This document shows, one piece after another, positions 54,576 to 64,000 of a DNA stretch of 64,000 nucleotides (within the stretch, counting starts at the first letter, position 1; every line of letters starts with the position of its first letter). The position numbers and the translations under genes were made by a program. This stretch comes from Phlegmacium glaucopus (taxonomy: Eukaryota; Basidiomycota; Agaricomycetes; Agaricales; Cortinariaceae), in assembly GCA_015039465.1 (NCBI GenBank), contig MU130540.1:112708-176707 (forward strand), read 5' to 3'. The notes under the pieces are model-generated. The model did not search any database. It was not told where the DNA came from and saw nothing but the letters and a program-made list of their open reading frames with translations.

Positions 54576-56972
54576 TAAAACAGTCAGTAATGTATGATAG
54601 CTGTGATGGCTCTGGTGGTGGTGATAGGACCCAGGAGACATCTAGGGATGTAAACACACCATTTTCGCAGTTTCACAACCTTCGCAGTATACTTGCAGAT
54701 GCTCACATATCATTGCAGATACTTGCAGATCATCACAGGTCATCGCAGGTCATCGCAGATCATTGCAGATCATTGCACATCATTGCACATACTGGCAGAT
54801 CATCACAGAATACTCACAGATCATCGCAGATACTTGCAGTCATCACCAACATTCACATTATCATTTGCAGTTGCCAGCTGTTCTCGCAATCTTTAAACAC
54901 GACTCCAAAAAAGGTCACTCAGGTGACTGTATTACTCATCACCTTTATTTTTGTCTCCTTTTATTTGGCTCTTATCTCCTATGTTTCATTACCAAATTAC
55001 CGGATCCATGTGACTCCACTTTAACCCATATTTTACATTCCTGTTTCACCTTTCCGCACTTAGCTATTGCTAGTTACTATATTATTAGCAGTAGCAAGTA
55101 GGGTAATACAACAGAGGAGAACGGACAAATTACCACAGTTTTGATCCCACCTTTGGAATGTCGTGCTAAGCTACTCTTGCACTCCTTCAAAATCATCCTG
55201 TGGGCTTCGCTTTTTCTGCGCATTATCTCACACTTTAAAGCGAACCTTCGCACCTCATAAAACCTCACTATCACCTACTGAAGAGAACTACATCAACCCC
55301 ACAAACTATGTACTACTTGCGGTCTGTCCCCACCGCAGGTACATCAGCGGTCCGATATTGTGGTCATCTGGGTCCATGTCTGCCCATGACAGCGATCCTT
55401 GTTTGGTTGACGTTGGTATGTCCCTGTGCCAATTACCAGCTTCTTTGTCACGCTGCATTTGAGAGAATAGTCCAGGGAGTGTTTGCTGTACCGGTTTTGT
55501 TGGCCATCTGGATGTTGTAGCATCTCTCGTAGTGCCTAGAGGCTCTGTGTTAGGATTTGGGCGACCTCTTCAATGGGTTACATGTTGCCAGTTGTTTGTG
55601 GTGTTGGGCTGTGGTACAGCCTCTATCGGCTGTACCGTGGCCCTTGGCATCATCACCTGGACAGTTAGCGCATATAAAGTTAGTGGTATCGTTGATAAGG
55701 CAGTCGGTAGTTCTGTGCTGGCCCCTGCATCTGCCACAGGTGTCCGTTACCGCCTTACAGTCTGTGGTAAGGTGGCCGTATTTTTGACACTTTAAGCATC
55801 TCTTTGGTTCAGGAAGGAGCTTCCGTATAGTAATATGTTTACCTTCTATGAAAACTCCATGTTCGATGGTGTGGTTCGCTGCTTGTTTGTTATTGAGTCC
55901 TATGATGACATAGGCTACATGTTGTGTTTTGCTTTGTAGCTGTATAGGTTTGATATATTTGGAGGATGCAATGGAGCTGGTGCTGATGCCGCTGTCGTCC
56001 TCAATTTTTGAGTGGGTGAAATCTAGGCCAGGCTCAAAAGTTGTCAGAACAAATTCTGCTAAGACATAGAAAAGTTGATTTTTAATATTGAAGGTACCGT
56101 CATAGTGAGCTTCAAATTGTTTCCGCATGGCTGGTAACCTAAGCCAGTCGACCACTTCCTTCGTTGTGAGCCGGTATAGGATGTTCCCATTACTGATTTT
56201 CTTTGCTCCGATGAATTTGGTATTGCTGGGTTTGTTGATGGTGTTGTTGTCCATAAGATCTAAAGTGGTGTTTGCCTTTGCCACTAGTTCTTTTTCTGTT
56301 AGTTTGTTGTTGACTGGGTTGATACCTTTGGGATCTCTTTGTACGAGTAGTTGACGATCATTGGTTTGGCTTCGTGTGACGACTGTAAGGTGCGTGTTTG
56401 GGACAAGCTGTGTTTGCATTATTTCTGCGTATGAGCGTGGTGATGTGGCGGACTCTTTAGTAGTCGCTGCTGTAATGTTGGTGAATTCCTGCATAGCTTG
56501 TGTTATTTTGTCAGAGATGTTGGTGCAATCGTCCTTAAGGTCGGCCATAATATTATTGATTTCTTTCACTGCTCATGTGACATTCTCTACTGCGTCCCTC
56601 ATAGTCTCTACTTGGGTGTTATATAGTTCCATTTGGTTGGATAGTTGCATTTTGATGGTAGACACCAGGTCCTCGGCCATGTGATGTACACTGATGTCTG
56701 TCATTGCAAATGCAAACACCCTAATGATGTCTGTTATAGCTTTTGATAGCTTTGCTCCGTAGGCAAACTGCAATAATGCATATGAGAGGTCCGATGGGTT
56801 GATTGGCTCACCCGGTACAAGATATTCTCATGTACGCAATAGGGCTAATGCCTGTTCTTTGTTACGTATATCCGTACTGATGCCTTCTGCTTCTTCGAGT
56901 TCTTTTCTCAATTTTCTGACTGTTGCCGTAGCGCTTTTGTACCTCATCTGGGGTTGTGAACTGTTTGTCATA
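54565..56972 (-). pseudogene. LINE ORF1: Gag-like protein with zinc knuckles
   Basis: ATG at 56972 (MTNSSQPQM). Coiled-coil-like N-terminal half, a region with KEVVDWLRLPAMRKQFEAHYDG (about 56140), and three Cys knuckles: CLKCQKYGHLTTDC (about 55795), CGRCRGQHRTTDC and CANCPGDDAKGHGTADRGC. The end overlaps the ORF2 start: ATGGAAATTGA contains both the ORF2 ATG and the ORF1 TGA (54565-54575), a layout for coupled translation. Broken by stops at 56829 and 56573, a frame change near 55560 and the LTR at 54622-55346. Confidence 0.82.
54622..55346 (+). mobile_element. Solo LTR, family C, copy 2 (725 bp), in LINE ORF1
   Basis: TGATAGGACCC start, GGTACATCA end, flanked by GTGG (54618-54621) and GCGG (55347-55350), a 4-bp duplication with one mismatch. 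Same internal TTGCAGATCA words as 32439-33188. Confidence 0.8.
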
Positions 56973-57010
56973 TACAACATGTTTATAAGTACTCTAGAGG
57001 TGTAGAGGTG

Positions 57011-57406
57011 TTGGTACGCTACTCTATAATCTAGGTTGCTGCCCTCAGCTCGACAGTATTAATACCATGAGAACTTTTCGTGAGGTGGCAGTACTAGATC
57101 AAGAAGCGGTCCTCCTCCACCATATTGTTCTCTCATCTGTCCTAGCTATCAAATATTGTTCATTTAGTCATATAGTGTTGGTAAACAAGCCTATTCTACC
57201 TCTAAATTATACTTAGCCTTCAAGATTTAGCTCTGATCTTGATCTGATTGGACTGATATCCTGGTATTGCAGTTCTTGATATCTAAAAACATGTATGTTT
57301 TAATTTCCTTATGTTTCTCAATTATATTAAAGCTCTAACTGTTCAAAACTTCAATCTACAGTTACAATTCACCAAATTTCCTCACATTTTTACCTTTTGA
57401 CCAGTC
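57011..57406. other. Spacer upstream of the coiled-coil gene
   Basis: AT-rich and gene-free. Confidence 0.3.
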
Positions 57407-58818
57407 ATGTCCCCAAAAGGAGCTCAAGCTTGAACAGCTAACCTTGAAAATCTCCAAAAGGCAAGAGATTCTAACTCTCTAAAAAATCCTGCAGCTTCAG
57501 CTTCTGCAAGATTTGAGAGTACAGTAATTCAATATCAGCAGCAACTTGGAGATATGGAGGCTCAAATTACTTTTCTTGAAGTTGAGCTAGAAAAGTCTCA
57601 TGAGCAGTGTTCTAAATTCTCAGAACTTCTGGAGAATGCTCAAAAATATTTTGAGCAGCTAAGATCTGCACTTGAAGTTGAAAAAGATTGTTACAAAGAT
57701 CTTTATCTCCAGTTGCAAAATGAATGTCGTGCTTGGCAGCATGCCAGTAAAGCCAAAGATGTTCTTAAGGAAAAGGTTGCTGAGTTGGTGGAATATGAGC
57801 AGAAAATAATGAAGGAGGTCAAGGAGCTCCAAAAGCATTCTGATATTGATGCTCAATATGTAGATGTTACAACTTTGAATGATTCAGATGATTCTGATCA
57901 TAAACAGTCATATAAGAAAGATTTGTTCATTCACAGTGAGCTCAAAGATTACCAAGAGAGTTGTCTCAAGGAATTGTCTTAGGGTTTGAGGAAGTTCAAA
58001 GAGTAAAGTAGCTGAGTACAATTCTCAAGAATTAGCTAAAGTTTACATGAGTTGTAAATACAGTATTTACAGTAAAATAAAGGAGTGGTGCATAAAGTGA
58101 AACATCCACATGTAAGAAGGTATGCATGGTTAATAATAGATGAAACAATGAAAGGAAAGAGGTAAACATGTGTGAGCGGAAATGAAAGAAGAAGTGAAGT
58201 GCATGTAAGTGAAACGAGCATGTGTTCAGAGGAGTTAAGGAAATTAATGAAGGAGCACTGGGATCATTCCATGTTCTGATGTGGCATCAACCTCAACTTA
58301 CTCTTCTGCAATACAATGCACAGACAATGTTCTTCTGGAACAATACTGGGGCATTTATGGATGAAATGTTCTCAGATACAACTCATCAATATATCTGAGC
58401 AGTTTCAAGAGAGAGAGATACTTCTAAGAAGAAGCGTCTTGAAGAAATTGTTCAGCATACTGAGGAGAAAATTGCCAAGAAGGTAGCTGCTAAAACAAAG
58501 TGTACAGAACATGCAGTTCAAGTTGCATATTGTATTTCCAAAGTTGCACTAATTTTTAAGGAGGATGAGATTGACAAGCTGAAAGGAGAAAAACTGAAGG
58601 ATCATTTTCAGGCTTTCAAGAAAGCAGGTGCTCCAAATCTTGGCACAATTAACAACAAGTCAAAAGTTGCAGAGAAGAGAGAAGCTATCAAAGCAGCAAT
58701 CAGATCATATAACAAGGGAGAATGGAAATTGTCATTAAAATATGTAGATTCTGGAATACAGAATGAAGATGAAGGAGAGGTATTTGATGGATATAATGAT
58801 TTTCACTCCTCAGATTAG
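57407..58818 (+). pseudogene. Uncharacterised transposon-type protein, internally deleted copy
   Basis: Start MSPKGAQA at 57407, a TGA at codon 9, then a long coiled-coil part (TFLEVELEKSHEQCSKF, DLYLQLQNECRAWQ, KDYQESCLKELS) to about 57980. After a frame change it continues to about 58100. Around 58250 it jumps to EINEGALGSFHVLMW and runs to 58818 with a Lys/Glu-rich helical tail and acidic end, matching 30300-30900 (minus strand) almost base for base. The part preserved at 31640-30900 is absent here, so the two copies complement each other. I take both as remnants of one gene family of roughly 1,000 residues; function unknown. Confidence 0.65.
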
Positions 58819-59690
58819 GGTTACCAAAGTTCAGTTCAGTTCAGTTCTCCACCTCCTCAGCCTGAACTGAACTGAACTGTTTGCATATGGTCCTGAACTG
58901 AACTGAACCATTTAAGAACTGGTTCAAACTGAACTGAACTGAAGAACCATTATAAAATCTGAAATCTTACCTTTTTCTGGAAATTTATTGTACAAAGACC
59001 TTCCTTAGCCCTTATCCACTTGATTTCCACTCATATATGATCTCAGAACTCCTTTAGAACACAGAAAACCATTGATTTATATTTATTTTCCTAAATAAGC
59101 AGTACTAATCTATGCTGACATAATAACATCACGTACCAAGTCTGGCCATTACCTCCTTCCTTAGCCACTATTTCATGCTAAAAAGGACTGCCAAACCCTT
59201 CCAATGTTCATAAATTACTGAAGGATCACTTTCCAGAAAATGTTAAGTCAGAAGAAGAGAATTGCCTGGCCTTCTAGGACCTAACAGTTCAACAGTTCAG
59301 TTCAGTTTGAACTGCATGCATCAGCAAAATAGCACACTGCTAGGCTGACTGTAAACACTGGAAAGTGCTAGGGTTGCTAGAAATACTAGGCCTAGTTCTA
59401 AAATTTTGTAAAAATTTCTCCAGCACTCCAGACAGTTTTGATAGGCCTATCACTTCCACCCCAGAGGGCCAAATATACTGATCTTGTAGTTATTTGAATC
59501 AAACAGCTGATGTTACTATAAAACTTAAGTGGACTCCATAATACATAGACTAAACCATATCTAATTTAAGTTCCATTTTTTTGGTGTGATCCTTATCTTT
59601 GTCTTTTGCTTAGACAATATCTATGTATGTTTTGTGATGAACAATTTAGGTGGAATTGTAATGAATTATAAAGGTAACTTGTAGCGATGT
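58819..59690. repeat. GTTCAGTTC word repeats and spacer
   Basis: GGTTACCAAAG at 58824 is followed by repeated GTTCAGTTC / GAACTGAAC words up to about 58955; the same words return at 59288-59312. Downstream is AT-rich and gene-free. Resembles 31740-32205 and may be the terminal region of the element that carried the neighbouring gene. Confidence 0.45.
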
Positions 59691-59860
59691 AGTAGTAATA
59701 TGTGGGCAAAAGCCAGGATGGCTTTTCGGCCGGACAGGAGCCCCTGATCTTACAAATAAAAAGGAACCGAGATTAACTGCGATTCCCGAGTATTAGGAGT
59801 CCTGCGACGCGTCGAGTAAATCTCGGGTAGCACTTTATTAGGAGCAGACATACCTTGTAA

Positions 59861-61060
59861 CTAGCGTTGAATGGGAGGCATGGTTATTCTGGTAAACTCA
59901 TCGTGCTGTAGCGGGTGAGCCTGCATGTAAGGCGCTAGTATTTGCGCGTGCTTTCTGAGGTAAGTGAGGAAAGCATCGCTGGCCCAGCGGCCTTTGACTT
60001 TCATGACGTCGAAGGGTGTACCACGCAGGAGAAACTCCAGTGTGGAGCCTATCCTTATGCCATGCCCTTGTCGGGGGTCTAAACCGGCTGCTTTGGCAGC
60101 GGTCGCTAGCGTCTTGATGAACTTGGATTTCGTGAGCGGTTTGTGGGTATCCCCGGCACGGTAAGCAAAGAGATGGAAGTTTTGAGGGGGGGCATTGGTC
60201 GCGAGGTGATGTCCAAGCGCAGCTTCGGGGTCTGTGCCCCCATGTTGCCTCGACCACGAGACCTCTTCTCCGAGGATGGGTTCTGCTTTCGTCACAGGAA
60301 GGGCAAACACGGTCGAGATCAAGTTGTTTCTGTCAGACTCGATTCGGACGCTAGACGGTGTCACATGCTTTCCGGAATGGAAATCCTTGAGGGTTCGTAC
60401 TGTGAACTCCCCGACGCGGGCTGCTGTGTAAAAGGTAGTGGTTAGACAGGCAAACACAGCCGCATGGAGAGGTTGGCTGAGATCGAGGTTGTCCTTGATG
60501 CTGAGCATGAAGTCGATGGTGTATGGCTGCCTCTTCTTTCTCTTGGAAGAGGCTGGGGAGGATTTATCTGCTGACTTTAGCAGGGCTTCGATCTCAGCGA
60601 GGTTCATTCTCCAGGGAATGCCGTGGAGCAAATGCCAAGCCCTAATGCCGAAGACATAGTTGCTGATGGCAGAACCAGAATATATGCCGCTTAAGGTTGA
60701 AATGAAAGAGGCGATGAGAACGGGGCTAGCTGGAGCCCGTTGCTCTTCAACGATCATCTTTTTGTCGCAGTAGACGTGAAAGACGAGGAGTCCAGATCCG
60801 TACGTTTCCCGCGTTGCGTCTGCCCAGGCTCCTGCGATAGTTTCTCGTATTCTGTCCAGATCAGCTGGACCAAGGTTGGTCGGATTTCCTTCGAGGTCTA
60901 AGGTATTTCGTGGGGCCAACGGGAGCCAGAGCCTTAAGCGGTCTCTTGCTAGGACATGGGGTCGTCGAGGAGAGGTCAAAGGAGTAAGGGCTTTGGGGTA
61001 AGCAGAGGGTCTGATTGTGAGATGAGAGACGCGCGACGAAGCAGGTTGATGGTGGATCAT
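59861..61060 (-). CDS. Tyrosine recombinase of the DIRS-like element
   Basis: From an ATG at 61060, 32 bp after the RT stop, the frame encodes about 399 residues. An N-terminal core-binding region (WADATRETYGSGLLVFHVYCD) is followed by the catalytic domain: first Arg in TAARVGEFTVRTL, the H-x-x-R motif in GHGIRIGSTLEF, and a C-terminal Trp/Tyr part GRWASDAFLTYLRKHA whose Tyr is the likely nucleophile. It would integrate the circular DNA copy. The same frame stays open upstream to 63124 through the RT region; I consider that part chance and use the internal start. Confidence 0.85.
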   Translation of the reverse strand: MIHHQPASSRVSHLTIRPSAYPKALTPLTSPRRPHVLARDRLRLWLPLAPRNTLDLEGNPTNLGPADLDRIRETIAGAWADATRETYGSGLLVFHVYCDKKMIVEEQRAPASPVLIASFISTLSGIYSGSAISNYVFGIRAWHLLHGIPWRMNLAEIEALLKSADKSSPASSKRKKRQPYTIDFMLSIKDNLDLSQPLHAAVFACLTTTFYTAARVGEFTVRTLKDFHSGKHVTPSSVRIESDRNNLISTVFALPVTKAEPILGEEVSWSRQHGGTDPEAALGHHLATNAPPQNFHLFAYRAGDTHKPLTKSKFIKTLATAAKAAGLDPRQGHGIRIGSTLEFLLRGTPFDVMKVKGRWASDAFLTYLRKHAQILAPYMQAHPLQHDEFTRITMPPIQR

Positions 61061-61091
61061 GAACGGATCAAGGGAAAGTGAGACGGTTGAA

Positions 61092-63446
61092 CTAAGCGAG
61101 CTGTCCTTTGTTAGTAAAGGAAGGGTCGAGCTTGGGGCGTGGGACAGGGGCGAGTCCTTGCCGTATAAGGCGGAGCTCAGTAGGGAGGAGAGGTGCCTGG
61201 AAGTCAATGACGAAGGTAGAAAGGGAGGCGGGTATGTCAATGGGAGGGAGGAGCAATGAGAGAGAGCCGTACTTTCCTCTGGAGGGTCCATCAGCCGGGT
61301 TTTCTTTGCTGGGAACATAGCGAGTGTGAAAGGTAAGGCTGCCCTCTTCTGCGATGTCATGGACATCCCTAAAGACGAGGTTTGTGAGCCAGTTACAACT
61401 ACGGCCAACCCACCAGCCCTCGACGACGCCACGGTTGTCACCGTAGACTTTGAAATGCGAGCCAGGCTTGGGGTGAGTGTCGCAGAGAGTGACGCAGAGG
61501 AATAGGAAGCCAACAGCTTCCGCCCATCCGATGTCGCGACCATTGGTCTTCCAACCTGGTAAGAGCCTCCAGGCTCGCCACTTATGGCCGATTGTGATGC
61601 CAATACCGACTTCCGAGCTAGCGTCTGAATAAGCGAGGAGGTCGATGATGGGTAGTGGTCCAGGGATGGGTTGGAAGAGGTGGGGGTATCCGAGCCTGAC
61701 TTTCCACCACTGTAAATCTTTTCGAGAATGTTTTGGTGGGGTACGTGGCATGAAAGGACTGTGGTGGAATAGGCCCATGAAGGTCTCGAGGGAGGTGAGG
61801 TATGCGCGTCCAGCTGGAACAACGAGGCAAGCATGGAGGAGTTTGCCGTAGAGTTTTTGCGTGTCTTCCAAGTTGTGTACGGTCGCCTCTTCCCAAAAGG
61901 AGATCGCGTCCAGGTATTTCTGTTTCTTCTGTGATGAAATGGAGACTTCTCGAAGAGGGAGGTTCCAGAGGAAACCGATGAACGGGACTTCATCTTGGAA
62001 TGGAATATATTTTGAAAGCTCCCAGGGAATGCCAAGTTCACTAGAGATCGCATCAATGTCTGTGATATTGTAGGTGAATTGAGCATCCTCGTCTGACCTG
62101 GGTGAATTCTGGGAAAGGTCTTTGAGAGGTTGCGATGCATCCTCGTCAAATTCCTCGGATTTACCATTTGGCATGGTTTCTCCTCTGAACCAGAGGCGAC
62201 CTCCGTCATGTAGCTCACCTCCATTGCGGCTGATGCTGCGAGCCCAGTCCTCGCGACTCTGATTATAATCAGCGAGGAATTTTTTGAGCATGCGAACGAA
62301 AAAGTGGTCATCGACCCACTTTGAGAGGGGTCCAATTCCAGTCGAACGTATGATTTGAGCTCCAGCGTCACCGATCTGGCCATAACAGCCCGGACCAGAG
62401 GCAAGTCCGAAACAGTCTCTGGTGTCGATGCCAAAGCTATCTTCACCTTGAAGCCGAACGACGATACCCGGCCATTGAGAAGGCCTAATTGGAATTGTCC
62501 TGTAGGCCTCTTTGACGTCGCGTACCGCAGCCTGAGAGCCGGGAGGGAGACGAAAGAGTAGCAAGGAGATGACTGCAAACGTGCCCCATGTGCAGGGGTA
62601 GAGGTTAGAGTCGATGGCACTGTTGATGGAGCGGGTGGTCTCGGAGGGGTTGTGAGGGAAAGAAAGGTTCTGTATAAGACGAAGCTTTGCGGGGTTATGT
62701 GGCTTTGGAATAAGGTTGAGTGGGGATGTCTGAAAAGGGCCGAGGAGTAACTCGACCTCGGCTCTAGAAGCTGGGCCGATATAACGGTCCTTATCAAACT
62801 CAATTTGTATGATTTCTTCGAAATGACTGCTGAATTGGGCAATCGCAGGCCGATTGGGTGGAATGAAAGTATTAATAATAGGAGGTATGCCTGCATCAAA
62901 ACCAAAACGAATGTCATGCAGTATGTTCGGATATTTTGATGCAATCCCGGCTTTTTGTAAGTATTTTTCCCAAGCAACGGGGTTGTAAGGAGATCCTGAA
63001 TTAATGCGTTTGCGATCGAGAGCATCTTTGAGCTCCGTGAGTCGTCTTTCCGCAACCTGAGCACTCGTGTTTGGAGTCGTGAGCGGTAGAGGAACATCCA
63101 TTTGGTCTTTGCCAGTCTGAGCAAATGATGGTGCCTGCTGGGTTGACAAGCCTTCCACTGTCATTTTTTCAGCAGTGGGCAGGGGAACCATCCCAGAGCT
63201 TGTCTGAGTTGCAAGCATAGACATTGTGTGGGTGACGACCGAGGCAGATGGTGCAGGCTGACAAGGCCGATGTTGAGGCTGCACCTTGCTGAAAAGACTG
63301 ATTGGTGGTGCGTCGTCTCGAAGTAGCAGGTGCTGACTGCACTCGAGGAAGCGGTGATTTAGAGCATTTCTGAGGTCTGCGGTTGGACAAATGGCTGGGT
63401 AGTGCCAGCTCAGGAGATCTCGAAGGGGATCGACCCCTTTTGGCAC
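61092..63446 (-). CDS. DIRS-like reverse transcriptase and RNase H
   Basis: 784 open codons. Recognisable RT blocks: FQTSPLNLIPKPHNPAKLRLIQNLSFPH, VRDVKEAYRTIPIRP, the catalytic SKWVDDHFFV (about 62300) and PFIGFLWNLP; then RNase H with LAYSDASSEVGIGITIG, FKVYGDNRGVVEGWW and HTRYVPSKENPADGPSRG. The first ~120 codons read poorly and overlap the Cys-rich gag frame, so translation may really begin later or arise by frameshift from gag. It would copy the element RNA. Confidence 0.88.
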   Translation of the reverse strand: MPKGVDPLRDLLSWHYPAICPTADLRNALNHRFLECSQHLLLRDDAPPISLFSKVQPQHRPCQPAPSASVVTHTMSMLATQTSSGMVPLPTAEKMTVEGLSTQQAPSFAQTGKDQMDVPLPLTTPNTSAQVAERRLTELKDALDRKRINSGSPYNPVAWEKYLQKAGIASKYPNILHDIRFGFDAGIPPIINTFIPPNRPAIAQFSSHFEEIIQIEFDKDRYIGPASRAEVELLLGPFQTSPLNLIPKPHNPAKLRLIQNLSFPHNPSETTRSINSAIDSNLYPCTWGTFAVISLLLFRLPPGSQAAVRDVKEAYRTIPIRPSQWPGIVVRLQGEDSFGIDTRDCFGLASGPGCYGQIGDAGAQIIRSTGIGPLSKWVDDHFFVRMLKKFLADYNQSREDWARSISRNGGELHDGGRLWFRGETMPNGKSEEFDEDASQPLKDLSQNSPRSDEDAQFTYNITDIDAISSELGIPWELSKYIPFQDEVPFIGFLWNLPLREVSISSQKKQKYLDAISFWEEATVHNLEDTQKLYGKLLHACLVVPAGRAYLTSLETFMGLFHHSPFMPRTPPKHSRKDLQWWKVRLGYPHLFQPIPGPLPIIDLLAYSDASSEVGIGITIGHKWRAWRLLPGWKTNGRDIGWAEAVGFLFLCVTLCDTHPKPGSHFKVYGDNRGVVEGWWVGRSCNWLTNLVFRDVHDIAEEGSLTFHTRYVPSKENPADGPSRGKYGSLSLLLPPIDIPASLSTFVIDFQAPLLPTELRLIRQGLAPVPRPKLDPSFTNKGQLA

Positions 63447-63579
63447 CCCTACAAGGTGAGTCTAACGAGGATTTCGCTAAGTGTTCCTCGAGACTATAGG
63501 TATGGAGGTAGGGTGGGAGCAATAAGATGACACGATGAAATTCAAGTAGTAAGTACATAGAGATAGGTAAGACGAGCAC
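63000..63579 (-). CDS. DIRS-like Gag region with Cys/His clusters
   Basis: Ser/Arg/Pro-rich start (GRSPSRSPELALPS), then C-x2-C-x-G-x-HPHNVYAC and, after a TGA at about 63166, CSDWQRPNGCSS...HECSGCG...HGAQRCSRSQ. This Cys/His pattern commonly precedes RT in such elements of basidiomycetes. The TGA stands where a knuckle protein often has Arg. Overlaps the RT frame by several hundred bases. Confidence 0.6.
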
Positions 63580-64000
63580 ATGGATATAAGAAATATCGGA
63601 TATACAAGTGGCGATGCATATGAGGGAGTAGCCGATGACAGAGGCGCAAGGTAACAGCGTACAAAATACACGTATATGTACATGTTAGGTGTGATGAATA
63701 TGATGCGTGATGCAATGGATGCGAAGAATGAAGCAGGAAGATGCAAGGAAGCAAATGGTGATGCAGGGGAAGCGAGTCCCAAATGAATGAGGAAGACGCG
63801 TCATTGAAGTGATGTCGGTACGAGGGAAGCAATCATATTGGAAAAAGAAACAAGAAACGGGCGAAAAAAAAAAAAGGGAGGACAAGTCTACGCACCGCAT
63901 AACAGCCTGAGCCTGACGCGAGTTTAAAAGTGAGGTATGAAGGGCATCTATACAAATGTCGTTGATGACGCTAATATCAAAGGCTTCCGTGTCGTCAGTG
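63580..64000. other. 5' part of the DIRS-like element or flank
   Basis: Short overlapping minus-strand frames only, His/Leu/Ser-rich and probably not coding. An A11 run at about 63866-63876. Confidence 0.35.

Larger units (their letters stand above)
49511..57010 (-). mobile_element. Non-LTR retrotransposon (LINE, Tad-like) split by two solo LTRs
   Basis: Minus-strand ORF1 (Cys knuckles) and ORF2 (endonuclease, RT, RNase H, C-terminal Cys/His motif). A T17 run at 49511-49527 fits the poly(A) tail of a minus-strand element and would mark its 3' end after a UTR of about 280 bp. The 5' end is near 57010 and not exactly placed. Two solo LTRs (51776-52360 and 54622-55346) inserted later. Confidence 0.88.
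59691..64000 (-). mobile_element. DIRS-like tyrosine-recombinase retrotransposon (runs off the edge)
   Basis: The minus strand carries a gag-like Cys-rich region, RT with RNase H, and a tyrosine recombinase, the defining combination of the DIRS superfamily, which integrates without an integrase. RT and recombinase frames are uninterrupted, so this is the best preserved element of the window. The 3' end lies near 59690-59760; the 5' end is outside the window. Terminal repeats could not be compared. Confidence 0.88.

Noticed and set aside
52305..54641. LINE ORF2 starting with MSPGSYHHHQ
   Set aside because: The first residues come from the inserted solo LTR; the proper start is the ATG at 54575 overlapping the ORF1 stop.
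61100..63124. Recombinase gene of 1,087 aa including the region over RT
   Set aside because: The upstream part overlaps a clear RT/RNase H domain in another frame and is Ser/Pro/Thr-rich without motifs; an internal start is preferred.

Overview
The window looks like DNA of a filamentous basidiomycete, most likely an agaricomycete. The genes have many introns of about 50-70 bp with GT/AG ends. A four-exon gene for ribosomal protein S30 can be read in full. The repeats are those typical of that class: a Ty1/copia element primed by an internal initiator-tRNA fragment, a chromodomain Ty3/gypsy element, a Helitron with a DUF6570-like module, hAT and Tc1/mariner DNA transposons, a Tad-like LINE and a DIRS-like tyrosine-recombinase retroelement. 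No prokaryotic features were seen.

Layout. 1-10.4 kb is repeat-rich: a tRNA-like SINE head, an array of 9-11 bp words, a copia element (1576-7273, TSD ACTAG) that itself holds a second transposon with a 20-bp minisatellite, and an array of ~93-bp palindrome-bearing repeats split by a solo LTR. 10.4-22.2 kb is the gene island: an ABC half-transporter, a DBP4-type DEAD-box helicase pseudogene, RPS30, and four uncharacterised genes of which one is F-box-like. 22.3-28.6 kb is a decayed Helitron. 28.6-34 kb holds a remnant of an uncharacterised transposon-type protein and nested solo LTRs. 34.07-41.82 kb is a complete chromovirus with both LTRs, TSD ATAAA and accessory ORFs. 42.2-48.2 kb is a hAT transposase gene whose intron received a 5.0-kb two-gene mariner element. 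48.65-49.21 kb is a short DNA element with an 8-bp TSD. 49.5-57 kb is a LINE broken by two solo LTRs. 57.4-58.8 kb is an internally deleted second copy of the uncharacterised transposon-type gene. 59.7-64 kb is a DIRS-like element in good condition that runs off the window end.

How it fits together. Insertion order can be read from target-site duplications: LTRs into LTRs, LTRs into the LINE, a gypsy element next to hAT debris, a mariner into a hAT intron. Most elements are inactivated, and in the gypsy, copia and Helitron copies the in-frame stops are mainly TGA where related proteins have arginine, as expected from CGA to TGA decay at methylated CpG. The points most worth following are the chromovirus accessory region (zinc knuckles plus a BTB/POZ-like ORF), the mariner carrying a convergent passenger gene, and a family of DNA elements with common termini but different internal 9-11 bp word arrays.
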